Assembly: GCF_014284255.1 (NCBI RefSeq)
Contig: NZ_JACOFV010000005.1
Coordinates: 124,001-188,000, forward strand
DNA length: 64,000 nt
Source: Cognatundibacterium jejuense
GTDB lineage: Bacteria; Pseudomonadota; Gammaproteobacteria; Burkholderiales; Burkholderiaceae_D
Direction: 5' to 3'
The notes beneath the pieces were generated by a model. That model did not search any database. It was given only the letters and a program-made list of their open reading frames with translations, and had not been told where the DNA came from. Below, in pieces: positions 1-8,375 of this stretch (position 1 is the first letter of the stretch; each line of letters starts with the position of its first letter). Both the position numbers and the translations under genes were made by a program.

Positions 1-1
1 A

Positions 2-835
2 GTCAGAGGTACTACTGCAGAATTGAACCAGAAACGCACCACTAATTCAGTTGCAGCTTCTTACGTATGGAAGTTAGACGCCCATTTAGCTAGTGTTAGC
101 ATTCGTAATGATAATAGCTCTGTGTACGGTTCAAATACGACTGGCAGCCTTGCTTATGGCTATCGTTTGACGCCAGACTGGCGCGTCAATGCCAGCTACG
201 GCACAAGCTTCCGTGCGCCGACTTTTAATGAGCTTTACTATCCAGGCTATGGTATTGCGAGTAACCAGCCGGAAAAAGCAAAAAATGCTGAAATCGGCGT
301 GTATTACGAGCAAGGCAGCAGCCAATTAAGTGCCGTCTATTACCAGAATAAAGCAACTAATTTATTGGTCAGCACCAATGTTTGTCCAGTTCAACAATCT
401 ACGCATCGATACGGGTGTGCTTATAACGTCGACAAAGCAACCATGTCTGGTTTGACCTTGGGTGCCAATACCCGTTTCGGTGACCTGGCTTTGCGCGGCG
501 CTTTAGATATCCAGAATCCGGTCGATGATACAACAGGCAAACGTCTGGCACGTCGCGCTAAGCAGCATGCGAGCTTTTCTGCCGAATATACTTTGGCACA
601 AGCGAAACTCGGCGTAGAAACAATTTTCTCTGGCGATCGTTTTGATAACGTCACTAACACGCGTACATTGAGCGGTTATAGCCTGATGAATTTGTATGGC
701 ACTTATGCGTTGAACAAAGATCTGTCCGCGGTAGCACGTTGGAATAACGCGTTAAACAAAGATTATGCTTTGGCATATGGTTACAACACGCCAGGTTCGA
801 ATGTGTATGTTGGCCTGAACTACGGTTTCAAATAA
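2..835 (+). CDS. btuB: BtuB-type TonB-dependent outer membrane receptor, C-terminal part (cut by window start)
   Basis: The reading frame is open from the first bases, so the start and the plug domain lie outside the window; about 277 residues of the beta-barrel remain. Alternating aromatic/polar strands and the segment FRAPTFNELYYPGYG are typical of the last third of TonB-dependent receptors, and the protein ends in a barrel-closing strand (VGLNYGFK). The last residue is Lys after the usual terminal Phe. The assignment to BtuB (cobalamin uptake) rests on barrel similarity and on the B12 transport and synthesis genes directly downstream. A cobalamin riboswitch would be expected upstream, outside this window. 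A related siderophore or other corrinoid receptor cannot be excluded. Confidence 0.8.
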   Translation, partial: VRGTTAELNQKRTTNSVAASYVWKLDAHLASVSIRNDNSSVYGSNTTGSLAYGYRLTPDWRVNASYGTSFRAPTFNELYYPGYGIASNQPEKAKNAEIGVYYEQGSSQLSAVYYQNKATNLLVSTNVCPVQQSTHRYGCAYNVDKATMSGLTLGANTRFGDLALRGALDIQNPVDDTTGKRLARRAKQHASFSAEYTLAQAKLGVETIFSGDRFDNVTNTRTLSGYSLMNLYGTYALNKDLSAVARWNNALNKDYALAYGYNTPGSNVYVGLNYGFK

Positions 836-852
836 ATCAGGATAGTCGAAAA

Positions 853-895
853 ATCATCCCGGCAAAGTTAGTGTTACTCGCTGGGATGGTTTTTT
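853..895 (+). terminator. Rho-independent terminator after btuB
   Basis: An 8-bp stem (853-860 with 883-890, one G-T pair) closes a 22-nt loop and is followed directly by a run of Ts. It begins 17 nt after the btuB stop codon. Confidence 0.65.
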
Positions 896-983
896 CAGAG
901 CGGGAATTTCAAAGTAGTACCAGATGTTTTAACGAAAATTCGGTGACCTCGCACGATCTTGGAAACCAATTTTTTGATGCAAA

Positions 984-1025
984 GGCTAAACGCTAAATTT
1001 GATTGTCAGCGTTTAGCCAATTTTT
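984..1025 (+). terminator. Second terminator-like hairpin ahead of the btuC operon
   Basis: A perfect 11-bp inverted repeat (984-994 with 1008-1018, arm GGCTAAACGCT) with a 13-nt loop is followed by AATTTTT. It lies about 70 nt before the btuC-like start. It could be a second terminator for btuB or an attenuator for the downstream operon. I find no recognisable cobalamin-riboswitch B12 box (AGNCAGGAGACCTGCC-like) before it. Confidence 0.6.
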
Positions 1026-1094
1026 AAGCCAGAGTGACGAAACTGTCTGTCAGTATTTTCGTTTCTTTCGCTTCCCCATTTTTATGGTTCAGGC

Positions 1095-2156
1095 ATGACA
1101 AAAATGTCTCTGTGTTCTTTTCGTCAGGTTCCGCACCAGCCTTTGCTCTTGGCTGCGAAGCGCGCCAGTCTGATTATTCCTCTTTTAATTTTCTTATCTG
1201 TTTTCAGCATTGTCATTGCCTGCCTGACCGGCTCGGTGAGTTTGAGTCTGAGCGAATTGTGGCATGCCATGATGGAGCTGATACATGGAGAGCCCTCGTC
1301 ACTCGCTGCCAGTTTGTTGGAACTGCGACTCGGGCGTGCTTTGAGTGGCTTTATTACTGGTGCCACGTTGGCGCTCTCTGGCGTCATGATGCAGGCCTTA
1401 TTGCGTAATCCGCTCGCTGATCCGTATGTGCTCGGGATTTCTGGTGGTGCGTCGGTTGGCGCTTTGGCGATGATTTTATTTTATGGCGCGTTCTGGATGG
1501 TCGATTTAGCAGCGTTTGCCGGCGCGATCGCTGTTGCCTTGTTATTGTTTGCATTGGCATATCGCGATTTGCGCGGTAGTGGTAGCAGCGATGGTAGTGC
1601 GCCGATTTTATTGCTGACGGGGGTGATTGTAGCGTCTGGTTGTGGTGCCTTGATTACGCTCATGCTGTCAGTTGCACCAGACAGCCGTTTGCGCGGTATG
1701 GTGTTTTGGATGATCGGTGACTTGTCGAACACGCAGGGCAGCTCTATGCCCTGGATCGTTGGCGTGTTGGTATTGATATTTGCGATGCGTAATGCGCGTG
1801 GCATCAATGTAGCGGCAATGCATGCGGACAACGCCACGACGCTGGGTGTGAATATCGGTCGCTTACGCCAGTTATTATTTTTGTGCTCAGCTTTGCTGAC
1901 GGCAAGTGCTGTGAGTACTGCGGGCAGCATTGGTTTTGTTGGTTTGATTATGCCGCATGCATGCCGCTTTGCATTGGGGCCTGATCATCGCTTGTTGATT
2001 CCTAGTGCAACTTTGGCGGGGGGAAGCTTTTTGGTGTTAGCTGACACCATTGCCCGCACCGTCGTGGCGCCGCAGCAGTTACCTGTGGGCGTGATCACGG
2101 CGATGATCGGTGTGCCGATGTTCCTGCTGCAATTGCATCAATTGCGGAGACGCTAA
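1095..2156 (+). CDS. btuC: FecCD-family ABC transporter permease, BtuC-like
   Basis: This is the inner-membrane permease of a vitamin B12 (or siderophore) importer; it would form a dimer that works with the ATPase encoded next and with a periplasmic BtuF. The 353 residues are very hydrophobic, with about nine to ten predicted membrane spans. The FecCD signature is clear: an LRLGRAL...ALSGVMMQ segment followed by LLRNPLADPYVLGISGGAS around residues 75-120. The length fits the family (about 330-350). The start at 1095 is not certain: ATG at 1104 is an alternative and neither has a strong ribosome binding site. The stop codon overlaps the next start as TAATG, indicating translational coupling. 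Specificity for cobalamin is inferred from the neighbours. Confidence 0.88.
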   Translation: MTKMSLCSFRQVPHQPLLLAAKRASLIIPLLIFLSVFSIVIACLTGSVSLSLSELWHAMMELIHGEPSSLAASLLELRLGRALSGFITGATLALSGVMMQALLRNPLADPYVLGISGGASVGALAMILFYGAFWMVDLAAFAGAIAVALLLFALAYRDLRGSGSSDGSAPILLLTGVIVASGCGALITLMLSVAPDSRLRGMVFWMIGDLSNTQGSSMPWIVGVLVLIFAMRNARGINVAAMHADNATTLGVNIGRLRQLLFLCSALLTASAVSTAGSIGFVGLIMPHACRFALGPDHRLLIPSATLAGGSFLVLADTIARTVVAPQQLPVGVITAMIGVPMFLLQLHQLRRR

Positions 2157-2917
2157 TGGAAACCCGTTACCTGAGTTTGAAGGCTGGTCAGCGGCTATTA
2201 ATCGATAAATTAAGCTGGCAAGTGAAAGCCGGTGAATGCTGGTGCATCATTGGTCGTAATGGTGCGGGTAAAAGCACGCTGTTGCGTACCTTAGCTGGCT
2301 TGCGTGAAGCGGATGGCGGACAAATTTTTTTACACGATAAACCTTTGCCTGCATGGCCTTTGCTGGCGTTGGCGCGTGAGCGTGCTTTTTTGCCGCAAAG
2401 CCGAGTCGATGCTTTTGCCTATAGCGCCATTGATACGGTGTTGAGTTCGCGCCATCCATATCAAGGCACCCAGTATTGGGAATCGAATTCAGATTTAGAA
2501 ATCGCTATGCAAGCATTGCGTGATCTGGATGTGGAAGAACTCGCGCAACGCGACGTGCGCAGCTTGTCGGGTGGTGAACGTCAGCGCGTTGCTATCGCCG
2601 CTTTGCTGGCGCAGGATGCGCAGTTGATGCTACTAGATGAACCGGCGAACGCGCTTGACCTCGCGCATCAGGTCAGCGTGATGCAGTTGTTTTCAGTGTT
2701 ATGTCGCGAGCAAAATAAGTCAGTCGTCATGGTCAGTCATGATTTAAATCTGGCTTACCGGATCGCGACCCATGCTTTGCTGTTGATGGGGGACGGCAGT
2801 TGGGTCGCTGGTCCAGCTGACAACATACTCAATGCCGACCAGCTTAGCTTGTGTCTTGGACATCCTATAGAACGTTTTACCCATCACGGCCAGACCTTGT
2901 TTTTGCCCCGCGATTAA
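2156..2917 (+). CDS. btuD: ABC transporter ATP-binding protein, BtuD/FecE-like
   Basis: This is the cytoplasmic ATPase that powers the BtuC-like permease. The order of motifs is canonical: Walker A GRNGAGKST at residues 33-41, Q-loop near Q81, signature LSGGERQR at about 137-144, Walker B LMLLDEP at about 157-163, and the H-loop in VMVSHD near H195. The 253-residue length is normal for BtuD/FecE/FhuC ATPases. Start and stop overlap both neighbours as TAATG, so it sits in the middle of a coupled operon. The B12 substrate is inferred from context. Confidence 0.88.
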   Translation: METRYLSLKAGQRLLIDKLSWQVKAGECWCIIGRNGAGKSTLLRTLAGLREADGGQIFLHDKPLPAWPLLALARERAFLPQSRVDAFAYSAIDTVLSSRHPYQGTQYWESNSDLEIAMQALRDLDVEELAQRDVRSLSGGERQRVAIAALLAQDAQLMLLDEPANALDLAHQVSVMQLFSVLCREQNKSVVMVSHDLNLAYRIATHALLLMGDGSWVAGPADNILNADQLSLCLGHPIERFTHHGQTLFLPRD

Positions 2918-3594
2918 TGAAAGTCATCATGAGCAATTTAAATTCACCAGATAGCAACGTTGGTCATCAGGAAGTCACCTCAGCCGCAGAGGCCGATACC
3001 ATCAATACCCGCCACCAACGCCGTATGCAACGTAAGAAAGCATTGATGGATGAAAAAATCGATCAGGCGCAACGGGCAACCGGCGTGCTGCTAGTTCATA
3101 CCGGTAATGGCAAGGGCAAGAGCTCTAGTGCTTTCGGCATGGTCATGCGTGCTTTGGGACATGGTATGAAAGTCGGGGTGGTGCAGTTTATTAAAGGGGC
3201 AATGTCGACCGGTGAAGAAATTTTCTTACGCCGTTTTCCGGATGAAGTGCAATTTCATGCGATGGGTGAAGGCTATACCTGGGAAACGCAAAACCGTGAA
3301 CGCGACATCGAAAAAGCAACGCTCGCCTGGGAACAAGGCAAGAAGTTTTTAAATGATCCAAGCATAGGTTTAGTCGTTTTCGACGAGCTCAATATTGCGC
3401 TCAAATATCACTACTTGGATATCAACACAGTCATTGCAGATTTAGACGCACGACCAGAAATGCAGCACGTGGTTGTGACTGGGCGTGGCGCTTTGCCAGA
3501 ACTGATTGCGATTGCCGATACCGTGACCGAAATGCAGGTCGTCAAGCACGCGTTTAAAGACGGTATTGTTGCTCAGGCAGGTGTTGAATGGTAG
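2917..3594 (+). CDS. cobO: Cob(I)yrinic acid a,c-diamide adenosyltransferase (CobO/BtuR)
   Basis: This enzyme transfers the 5'-deoxyadenosyl group of ATP to the cobalt of reduced corrinoids, making the coenzyme form. The P-loop variant HTGNGKGKSSSAFG is at about residues 61-74, and the later segments VVFDELNIAL and VVVTGRGA are typical of the CobA/CobO/BtuR family. The N-terminal 55 residues are polar (RHQRRMQRKKALMDEK), as in CobO proteins. I chose ATG 2917, which overlaps the preceding stop as TAATG and gives 225 residues; ATG 2929 is an equally plausible start. The 3' end overlaps cobB by 7 nt. Its place in the run serves both salvage and de novo routes. Confidence 0.93.
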   Translation: MKVIMSNLNSPDSNVGHQEVTSAAEADTINTRHQRRMQRKKALMDEKIDQAQRATGVLLVHTGNGKGKSSSAFGMVMRALGHGMKVGVVQFIKGAMSTGEEIFLRRFPDEVQFHAMGEGYTWETQNRERDIEKATLAWEQGKKFLNDPSIGLVVFDELNIALKYHYLDINTVIADLDARPEMQHVVVTGRGALPELIAIADTVTEMQVVKHAFKDGIVAQAGVEW

Positions 3595-4916
3595 GCGTAT
3601 CAGCGAAAGTCGTGCTGGTTTCGGCGATCGCTTCTGGGCAAGGCAAAACCACGACTACCGCAGCCCTCGCAAGAAAATTAGTACAACTCGGAAAAACGGT
3701 TCGTGTATTTAAAACGGGACCGGATTTTATTGATCCCATGATGCTGGAACGCGCTTGTGGGTCACCTGTTTTTTCACTTGATTTGTGGATGGTCGGGCAT
3801 GCCGCATCGCAAATGATGTTGGCGCAAGCGGCACAACACGCGGATGTGATTTTGATTGAAGGCGTGATGGGTTTGTATGACGGTAACCCTTCATCGGCTG
3901 ATCTGGCGCGCGCATTTGGCGTACCCGTATTAGTCGTATTGGATGCGTCAGCCATGGCGCAAACAGTAGGTGCGCTGGCTTTGGGCTTACGTGATTTTGG
4001 TCCGGTCAATCTGGCGGGGGTGATGGCGAATCGGATTGCTTCGCCAGGGCACGCACAAATGGTGGCGGAAGCGATGCGCGATATCCCGCTACTTGGCAGC
4101 CTCACACGTCAGGAGCAAGCATTGCCTGAGCGGCATCTTGGTCTGGTACTGCCACAAGAAGTTCTGCAAATTGAAACAATTGTGGATCAGATGGCGACAC
4201 AGCTAACGCTGGATATGCAAGCCTGGGATGCGTTACCTGAAACCCACTTTGAACTCGATACTGAATCCAGTATTGATGCGCAATCATCTTCAACACCGCT
4301 ACAAGGAAAAACAATTGCGATTGCAAGTGATGCTGCTTTCGCTTTTTTATATCCAGCGAATTTGCAATGTTTGCGCGGCATGGGCGCAGAGCTAGTCTTT
4401 TTTTCACCGCTCGCCAATCAAGCAATACCCGCTTCAGCCGATGCAGTGTATTTGCCTGGCGGTTATCCTGAATTGCATGCGCAAACGTTAACCCAGGCAA
4501 ACGTTTGGCTGGCATCGATTCGCGCCGCACATGCATCTGGAATGCCGATCTGGGCAGAATGCGGTGGCATGATGTCGATCACCGAAGCTCTGGTTGATCA
4601 GAATGAGCAAGCCTGGCCCATGGCTGGCTTGTTGACTGGAACCGTGCATATGCAAAAACGATTGGCCGCCTTGGGTGGGCAAAAGTGGACGCATTCTGAT
4701 GATTCTGGCGAGCCTGCAGAGTTGCGAGGGCACACTTTTCATTACTCGCGCTTTGAAACCAATTTGCAGCCGATCTCGCAAACGACGAAGCAGCGCGATG
4801 GCGCTGCAGGTGAAGCAATTTATCAATCTGGAAGTTGTCGTGCGTCGTATTTTCATGCGTATTTCCCGTCAAATCTGTCTGCAACTGCAGATTTATTTTT
4901 ACCGGTGCAATCATGA
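3588..4916 (+). CDS. cobB: Cobyrinic acid a,c-diamide synthase (CobB/CbiA)
   Basis: This is a glutamine-dependent, ATP-using amidotransferase that amidates the a and c carboxylates of the corrin ring. It has an N-terminal dethiobiotin-synthetase-like domain with P-loop SGQGKTTTT at about 16-24 and the KTGPDFIDP segment near residue 45. The C-terminal class I glutamine amidotransferase domain has the catalytic Cys in WAECGGMM (about residue 325) and a late His in SYFHAYFPSN. The 442-residue length is normal. The start overlaps cobO by 7 nt, and its stop overlaps the next start as ATGA. This enzyme is not needed for cobinamide salvage alone, so the strain either makes the ring elsewhere or uses cobyrinate-type precursors (inference). 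Confidence 0.95.
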   Translation: MVGVSAKVVLVSAIASGQGKTTTTAALARKLVQLGKTVRVFKTGPDFIDPMMLERACGSPVFSLDLWMVGHAASQMMLAQAAQHADVILIEGVMGLYDGNPSSADLARAFGVPVLVVLDASAMAQTVGALALGLRDFGPVNLAGVMANRIASPGHAQMVAEAMRDIPLLGSLTRQEQALPERHLGLVLPQEVLQIETIVDQMATQLTLDMQAWDALPETHFELDTESSIDAQSSSTPLQGKTIAIASDAAFAFLYPANLQCLRGMGAELVFFSPLANQAIPASADAVYLPGGYPELHAQTLTQANVWLASIRAAHASGMPIWAECGGMMSITEALVDQNEQAWPMAGLLTGTVHMQKRLAALGGQKWTHSDDSGEPAELRGHTFHYSRFETNLQPISQTTKQRDGAAGEAIYQSGSCRASYFHAYFPSNLSATADLFLPVQS

Positions 4917-5482
4917 AACGTATGCTGGTCTTTGGTGGCGCTCGCTCAGGCAAAAGCGGCTTTGCAGAGCGTATTGCGCAACAATGGAGTGAGTCTGAAA
5001 AACGAGTGATTTATGTTGCTACGGCTAGCGCATCGAGCGATCCGGAAATGCAGGCGCGGATAGCCCATCACCAAAGTCAACGTCCAGCCCATTGGACGAC
5101 GGTTGAGCAGAAACTTGAGCTGGGTGCCATCATTGAAAAGTACAGCCAGCCGGATACCGTAGTGCTGATTGATTGCCTGACCGTCTGGTTATCGAATTGT
5201 CTGTTTGCTGAAGCGACAGAGTTTCCTGAGATCGGCATCATCACGCCACCAACAACGTTCACGCAGCAAAGGCAAGCACTGCTCGGTGCGCTCGCGCACG
5301 CCAAGGGCGACGTGATATTGGTATCGAACGAAGTGGGCATGGGTATCGTGCCTATGGGGGCGATTTCAAGGTGGTTTGTTGATGAAGCAGGGCGCTTAAA
5401 TCAAGCTGTCGCAACGATCTGTGAGCAGGCGGTGTGGGTCGCTGCTGGATTACCTCTGTATTTGAAAGGACAGACATGCTGA
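4913..5482 (+). CDS. cobU: Adenosylcobinamide kinase / adenosylcobinamide-phosphate guanylyltransferase (CobU/CobP)
   Basis: This bifunctional enzyme phosphorylates adenosylcobinamide and then adds GMP to give AdoCbi-GDP, the activated intermediate for nucleotide-loop assembly. P-loop GGARSGKS is at residues 8-15, followed by the family segments VIYVATA (about 36) and RIAHHQSQRP with its conserved His and Arg. VLVSNEVGMGIVP near residue 140 matches the conserved late motif. I chose ATG 4913 because it overlaps the cobB stop as ATGA and leaves the P-loop at the usual distance, giving 189 residues; the frame is open further upstream. Its partner CobS (cobalamin synthase) is not in this window. 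Confidence 0.95.
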   Translation: MKRMLVFGGARSGKSGFAERIAQQWSESEKRVIYVATASASSDPEMQARIAHHQSQRPAHWTTVEQKLELGAIIEKYSQPDTVVLIDCLTVWLSNCLFAEATEFPEIGIITPPTTFTQQRQALLGALAHAKGDVILVSNEVGMGIVPMGAISRWFVDEAGRLNQAVATICEQAVWVAAGLPLYLKGQTC

Positions 5483-6432
5483 TGATGAGTGCGACTGTTC
5501 TCGCTTGCTGTGTCGTGCTGGGATTGGCGCTGGACATGTCGATTGGAGAAGTCCGTCGCTACCATCCTTTGGTTGGCTTTGGCAACATGGCGAATGTCAT
5601 TGAGCGTAGGTTAAATCATCCAGAAGCAAGTCGTTGGAAAGGCGCGTTGGCGTGGTGCGTGACGGTAATACCTTTGGTGTGTTGTACGCAAGTTGTGCTG
5701 ATACTTGCCGCCCGCTTTAGTTTGTGGCTTGCCCCTTTATTGAATGTGCTACTGCTGTATTTTTGTGTCGGCTTGCGCAGCTTGCGTGACCATAATTTGC
5801 CGATACAGTCCGCTTTGCAACAGGGTGATCTGGACACTGCCCGCCGTTTGACATCGTATATTGTCAGTCGCGATACCGCACATGCTGATGAAGAATATCT
5901 GGCCAAAGCCAGTGTTGAGTCGGTGTTGGAAAATGGTTGCGACGCCGTGTTCGGAACCTTGTTCTGGTTTGTGTTGCTCGGTGGTGCAGGTGCTGTTTTG
6001 TATCGCGCATCAAACACGCTGGATGCAATGTGGGGTTATCGCAATCAACGTTTCTTACGTTTTGGTTGTGTTGCTGCACGCATTGACGATGTCATGAACT
6101 GGATACCGGCGCGACTGACAGCACTTAGTTATGCTTTACTGGGGCAAACACGGCTGGCTTTAAAGTGTTGGCGCACGCAGGCACCGGCTTGGTCTAGCCC
6201 GAATGCGGGGCCAGTAATGTCGTCTGGTGCTGGCGCGTTGGGTCTGGCTTTAGGTGGCAGTGCCAGTTACGATGGGGTCGATGAAGTGCGTCCACCATTA
6301 GGCATGGGGCGAAACGCAACAGCGCAAGATATACAAAGTGCCTGGCGACTCGTGCTGAATGTCAGTATTTTGTGGACTGGTATTTTGGTATTGGCCGTTA
6401 TCGTCATGAGCGGAACTTTGTATGCAGCATAA
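5476..6432 (+). CDS. cbiB: Adenosylcobinamide-phosphate synthase, membrane protein (CbiB/CobD)
   Basis: CbiB joins aminopropanol phosphate (or a relative) to adenosylcobyric acid in the inner membrane. The protein opens with a hydrophobic span and the family motif LALDMSIGEVRRYHPLVGFG. Further hydrophobic segments lie near 55-90, 160-190 and at the C-terminus, and the conserved SYIVSRDT and ASVESVLENGCDAV segments are present. I chose ATG 5476, which has a good ribosome binding site (GAAAGGA, 5464-5470) inside the cobU end; this gives 318 residues, normal for the family. The gene overlaps cobU by 7 nt and the next gene by 11 nt. The aminopropanol donor is made by the enzyme encoded next. Confidence 0.94.
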   Translation: MLMMSATVLACCVVLGLALDMSIGEVRRYHPLVGFGNMANVIERRLNHPEASRWKGALAWCVTVIPLVCCTQVVLILAARFSLWLAPLLNVLLLYFCVGLRSLRDHNLPIQSALQQGDLDTARRLTSYIVSRDTAHADEEYLAKASVESVLENGCDAVFGTLFWFVLLGGAGAVLYRASNTLDAMWGYRNQRFLRFGCVAARIDDVMNWIPARLTALSYALLGQTRLALKCWRTQAPAWSSPNAGPVMSSGAGALGLALGGSASYDGVDEVRPPLGMGRNATAQDIQSAWRLVLNVSILWTGILVLAVIVMSGTLYAA

Positions 6433-7471
6433 CTTGTTGGCCCATGGTGGCAATTTACGTGACGCCGTAAAAAATTTTAAGCGTCCTTTAGAGCAATGGT
6501 TGGATTTGTCGACCGGAATTAATCCGCATTTTTATCCTGCACCGGTATTGGCTGACAATGCCTGGCACCGTTTGCCAGAGCATTCAGACGAACTCATCAT
6601 CGCGGCACAAACTTATTACGCCGCGCCCACAATGTTGGCGGTTGCTGGTACGCAGGCAGCGATTCAGGCATTGCCTTTGTTACGTCATCACTTGCATGGT
6701 GTCGCGAGAGTCGTGGTGTCTGCCCCCTCGTATGCTGAACACGCTCACCAATGGCGACGCGCTGGAAATCAGGTGACCGAAGCTAATTATGTTTCGGTCG
6801 ATAGCATGGTCGATCAAGCTGACGTGGTTGTGTTATGTAATCCGAATAATCCCACCGGCGAAATCATCGCGCCTGAGCAATTGTTGAAATGGGCTGAACG
6901 CCTCGCACAGCGTGGTGGCTGGTTAGTCGTCGACGAAGCTTTTGGTGATACCTTACCGATGTTGAGCGTCGCGGCAGAAACGCAGCAATCTGGTTTGATA
7001 GTGCTACGGTCTGTCGGTAAGTTTTTTGGTTTAGCAGGAATACGCTTAGGCTTTGTCGCAGCGCAGACTGAGCTATTGCAACAACTCGCAGCAATGCTGG
7101 GGCCATGGGCTGTGAGTGGTCCTGCTCAGCAAATCGCCATCGCGGCGTTAAACGATCGCGTCTGGCAAATGGCGACCCGCACGCTATTGCATGCGCAAGG
7201 TGAGCGTTTGCGAAGCCTGTTGAAGCAACATGGGATCAACTCGTCGGGGACAGATTTGTTTCAATGGGCAAGCCATCGTGATCTGGATGGACAAACCGAA
7301 ATTTTATGGCATTTCATGGCAGAACGCGGTGTCTGGTTGCGCTGGTTCCCGGAAGCTTCGGATCGTCTGCATGGTGGGCCTCACGGTTTGCGTTTTGGTT
7401 TGCCGGGAAGCGAAGCAGGTTGGCAGTTATTAAGCAGTACTTTGAATGAATGGACACAGCAGCATGTATAA
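6422..7471 (+). CDS. cobC: L-threonine-O-3-phosphate decarboxylase, PLP-dependent (CobC/CobD)
   Basis: This fold-type I aminotransferase-like enzyme decarboxylates L-threonine phosphate to (R)-1-amino-2-propanol phosphate, the linker used by CbiB. The PLP-binding pattern is complete: CNPNNPTG at about 139-146, the Asp of VVDEAFGD (D171), and the Schiff-base lysine in RSVGKFFGLAGIRLGF (K200). The N-terminal HGGNLRDA and LDLSTGINP segments are characteristic of this subfamily rather than histidinol-phosphate aminotransferase. The 349-residue length fits. Nomenclature differs between the Pseudomonas (cobC) and Salmonella (cobD) systems. It overlaps cbiB by 11 nt and btuF by 8 nt. Confidence 0.93.
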   Translation: MQHNLLAHGGNLRDAVKNFKRPLEQWLDLSTGINPHFYPAPVLADNAWHRLPEHSDELIIAAQTYYAAPTMLAVAGTQAAIQALPLLRHHLHGVARVVVSAPSYAEHAHQWRRAGNQVTEANYVSVDSMVDQADVVVLCNPNNPTGEIIAPEQLLKWAERLAQRGGWLVVDEAFGDTLPMLSVAAETQQSGLIVLRSVGKFFGLAGIRLGFVAAQTELLQQLAAMLGPWAVSGPAQQIAIAALNDRVWQMATRTLLHAQGERLRSLLKQHGINSSGTDLFQWASHRDLDGQTEILWHFMAERGVWLRWFPEASDRLHGGPHGLRFGLPGSEAGWQLLSSTLNEWTQQHV

Positions 7472-8375
7472 ATCTCTTTGGCTCGCTTTGGCGACTTGTC
7501 TGATGGCATTATCAGCGAGCAGTTTTGCTGCTATCACAGTGACTGACGACTTAGGAAATATCGTTACGTTAGAACGCCCGGCACAAAGAGTCATTAGCCT
7601 TGCGCCGCATGTCACCGAATTGATTTTTGCGGCAGGCGCCGGAAGTAAAATCGTCGGTACCGTCAAGTATAGCGATTACCCTGAATCGGCAAAAAGTATT
7701 CAACGCGTCGGTGACTTACGTCAGGTAGATCTGGAACGTATCATCGCCTTAAAACCAGATTTATTAGTCGTATGGATGCATGGCGCTTTTAATCAACAAC
7801 TAGAAACGCTACGTAAATCAGGCATTCCATTTTTCTTTAGCGAACCACAAAAGCTCAATCAAGTTCCCGACACGTTGACTAAATTTGGCCAGATGATGGG
7901 TACGGAAAATGCCGCGCAAGCCGCCGCGACAAGCTTTAGCCAGCAGTTGCAACAACTCAGTTCGCAGTATCAGAATAAGCCTAAGGTCAGGACTTTTTAT
8001 CAAGTCTGGGGTCGTCCGCTCTATACCCTGAACGATAAGCACATCGTTAGCGATGCGATTCGTCTTTGTGGCGGTGACAATATTTTTGGTCAACTGTCGG
8101 CCTCCGCACCTGTTGTGACAGTGGAAGCCGTATTGCAAGAAAATCCTGAACTGATCATCGGTACTGATGCCAAAGGCGAAAGCAAGAACGATATTGTTCA
8201 ATGGAAAAGCTTTAACACCTTGCTGGCAAATAAAAATCATAATTTGTTGTCCATTGATGGTGATTTAATGAATCGACCGGGGCCAAGAATTATTGATGGC
8301 GCAAAAGCGATCTGTTCTGCATTGGAGCAGGCACGCCAACATCGCAGTAGCGCTTCAGGTAAAGGCCAAAAATGA
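7464..8375 (+). CDS. btuF: Periplasmic cobalamin-binding protein BtuF
   Basis: This is the soluble receptor that hands B12 to the BtuC/BtuD importer encoded upstream. A Sec signal peptide is evident (MYKSLWLALATCLMALSASSFA), followed by the family opening ITVTDDLG and RVISLAPHVTELIFAAGAG. A long middle helix and a second lobe with TFYQVWGRPLYTLND and IRLCGGDNIFG are typical of BtuF. I chose ATG 7464, inside the end of the preceding gene (8-nt overlap), because it places the signal peptide at the N-terminus; this gives 303 residues. The stop overlaps the next start as ATGA. A second exported homologue is encoded at 37546-38421. Confidence 0.92.
   Translation: MYKSLWLALATCLMALSASSFAAITVTDDLGNIVTLERPAQRVISLAPHVTELIFAAGAGSKIVGTVKYSDYPESAKSIQRVGDLRQVDLERIIALKPDLLVVWMHGAFNQQLETLRKSGIPFFFSEPQKLNQVPDTLTKFGQMMGTENAAQAAATSFSQQLQQLSSQYQNKPKVRTFYQVWGRPLYTLNDKHIVSDAIRLCGGDNIFGQLSASAPVVTVEAVLQENPELIIGTDAKGESKNDIVQWKSFNTLLANKNHNLLSIDGDLMNRPGPRIIDGAKAICSALEQARQHRSSASGKGQK

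Noticed and set aside
900..983. Cobalamin riboswitch upstream of btuC
   Set aside because: No B12 box or other conserved aptamer segment could be recognised by eye. A covariance search would settle it.
1034..1408. Overlapping frame of 124 codons in the btuC region
   Set aside because: It runs out of frame inside btuC, with no domain and no ribosome binding site.
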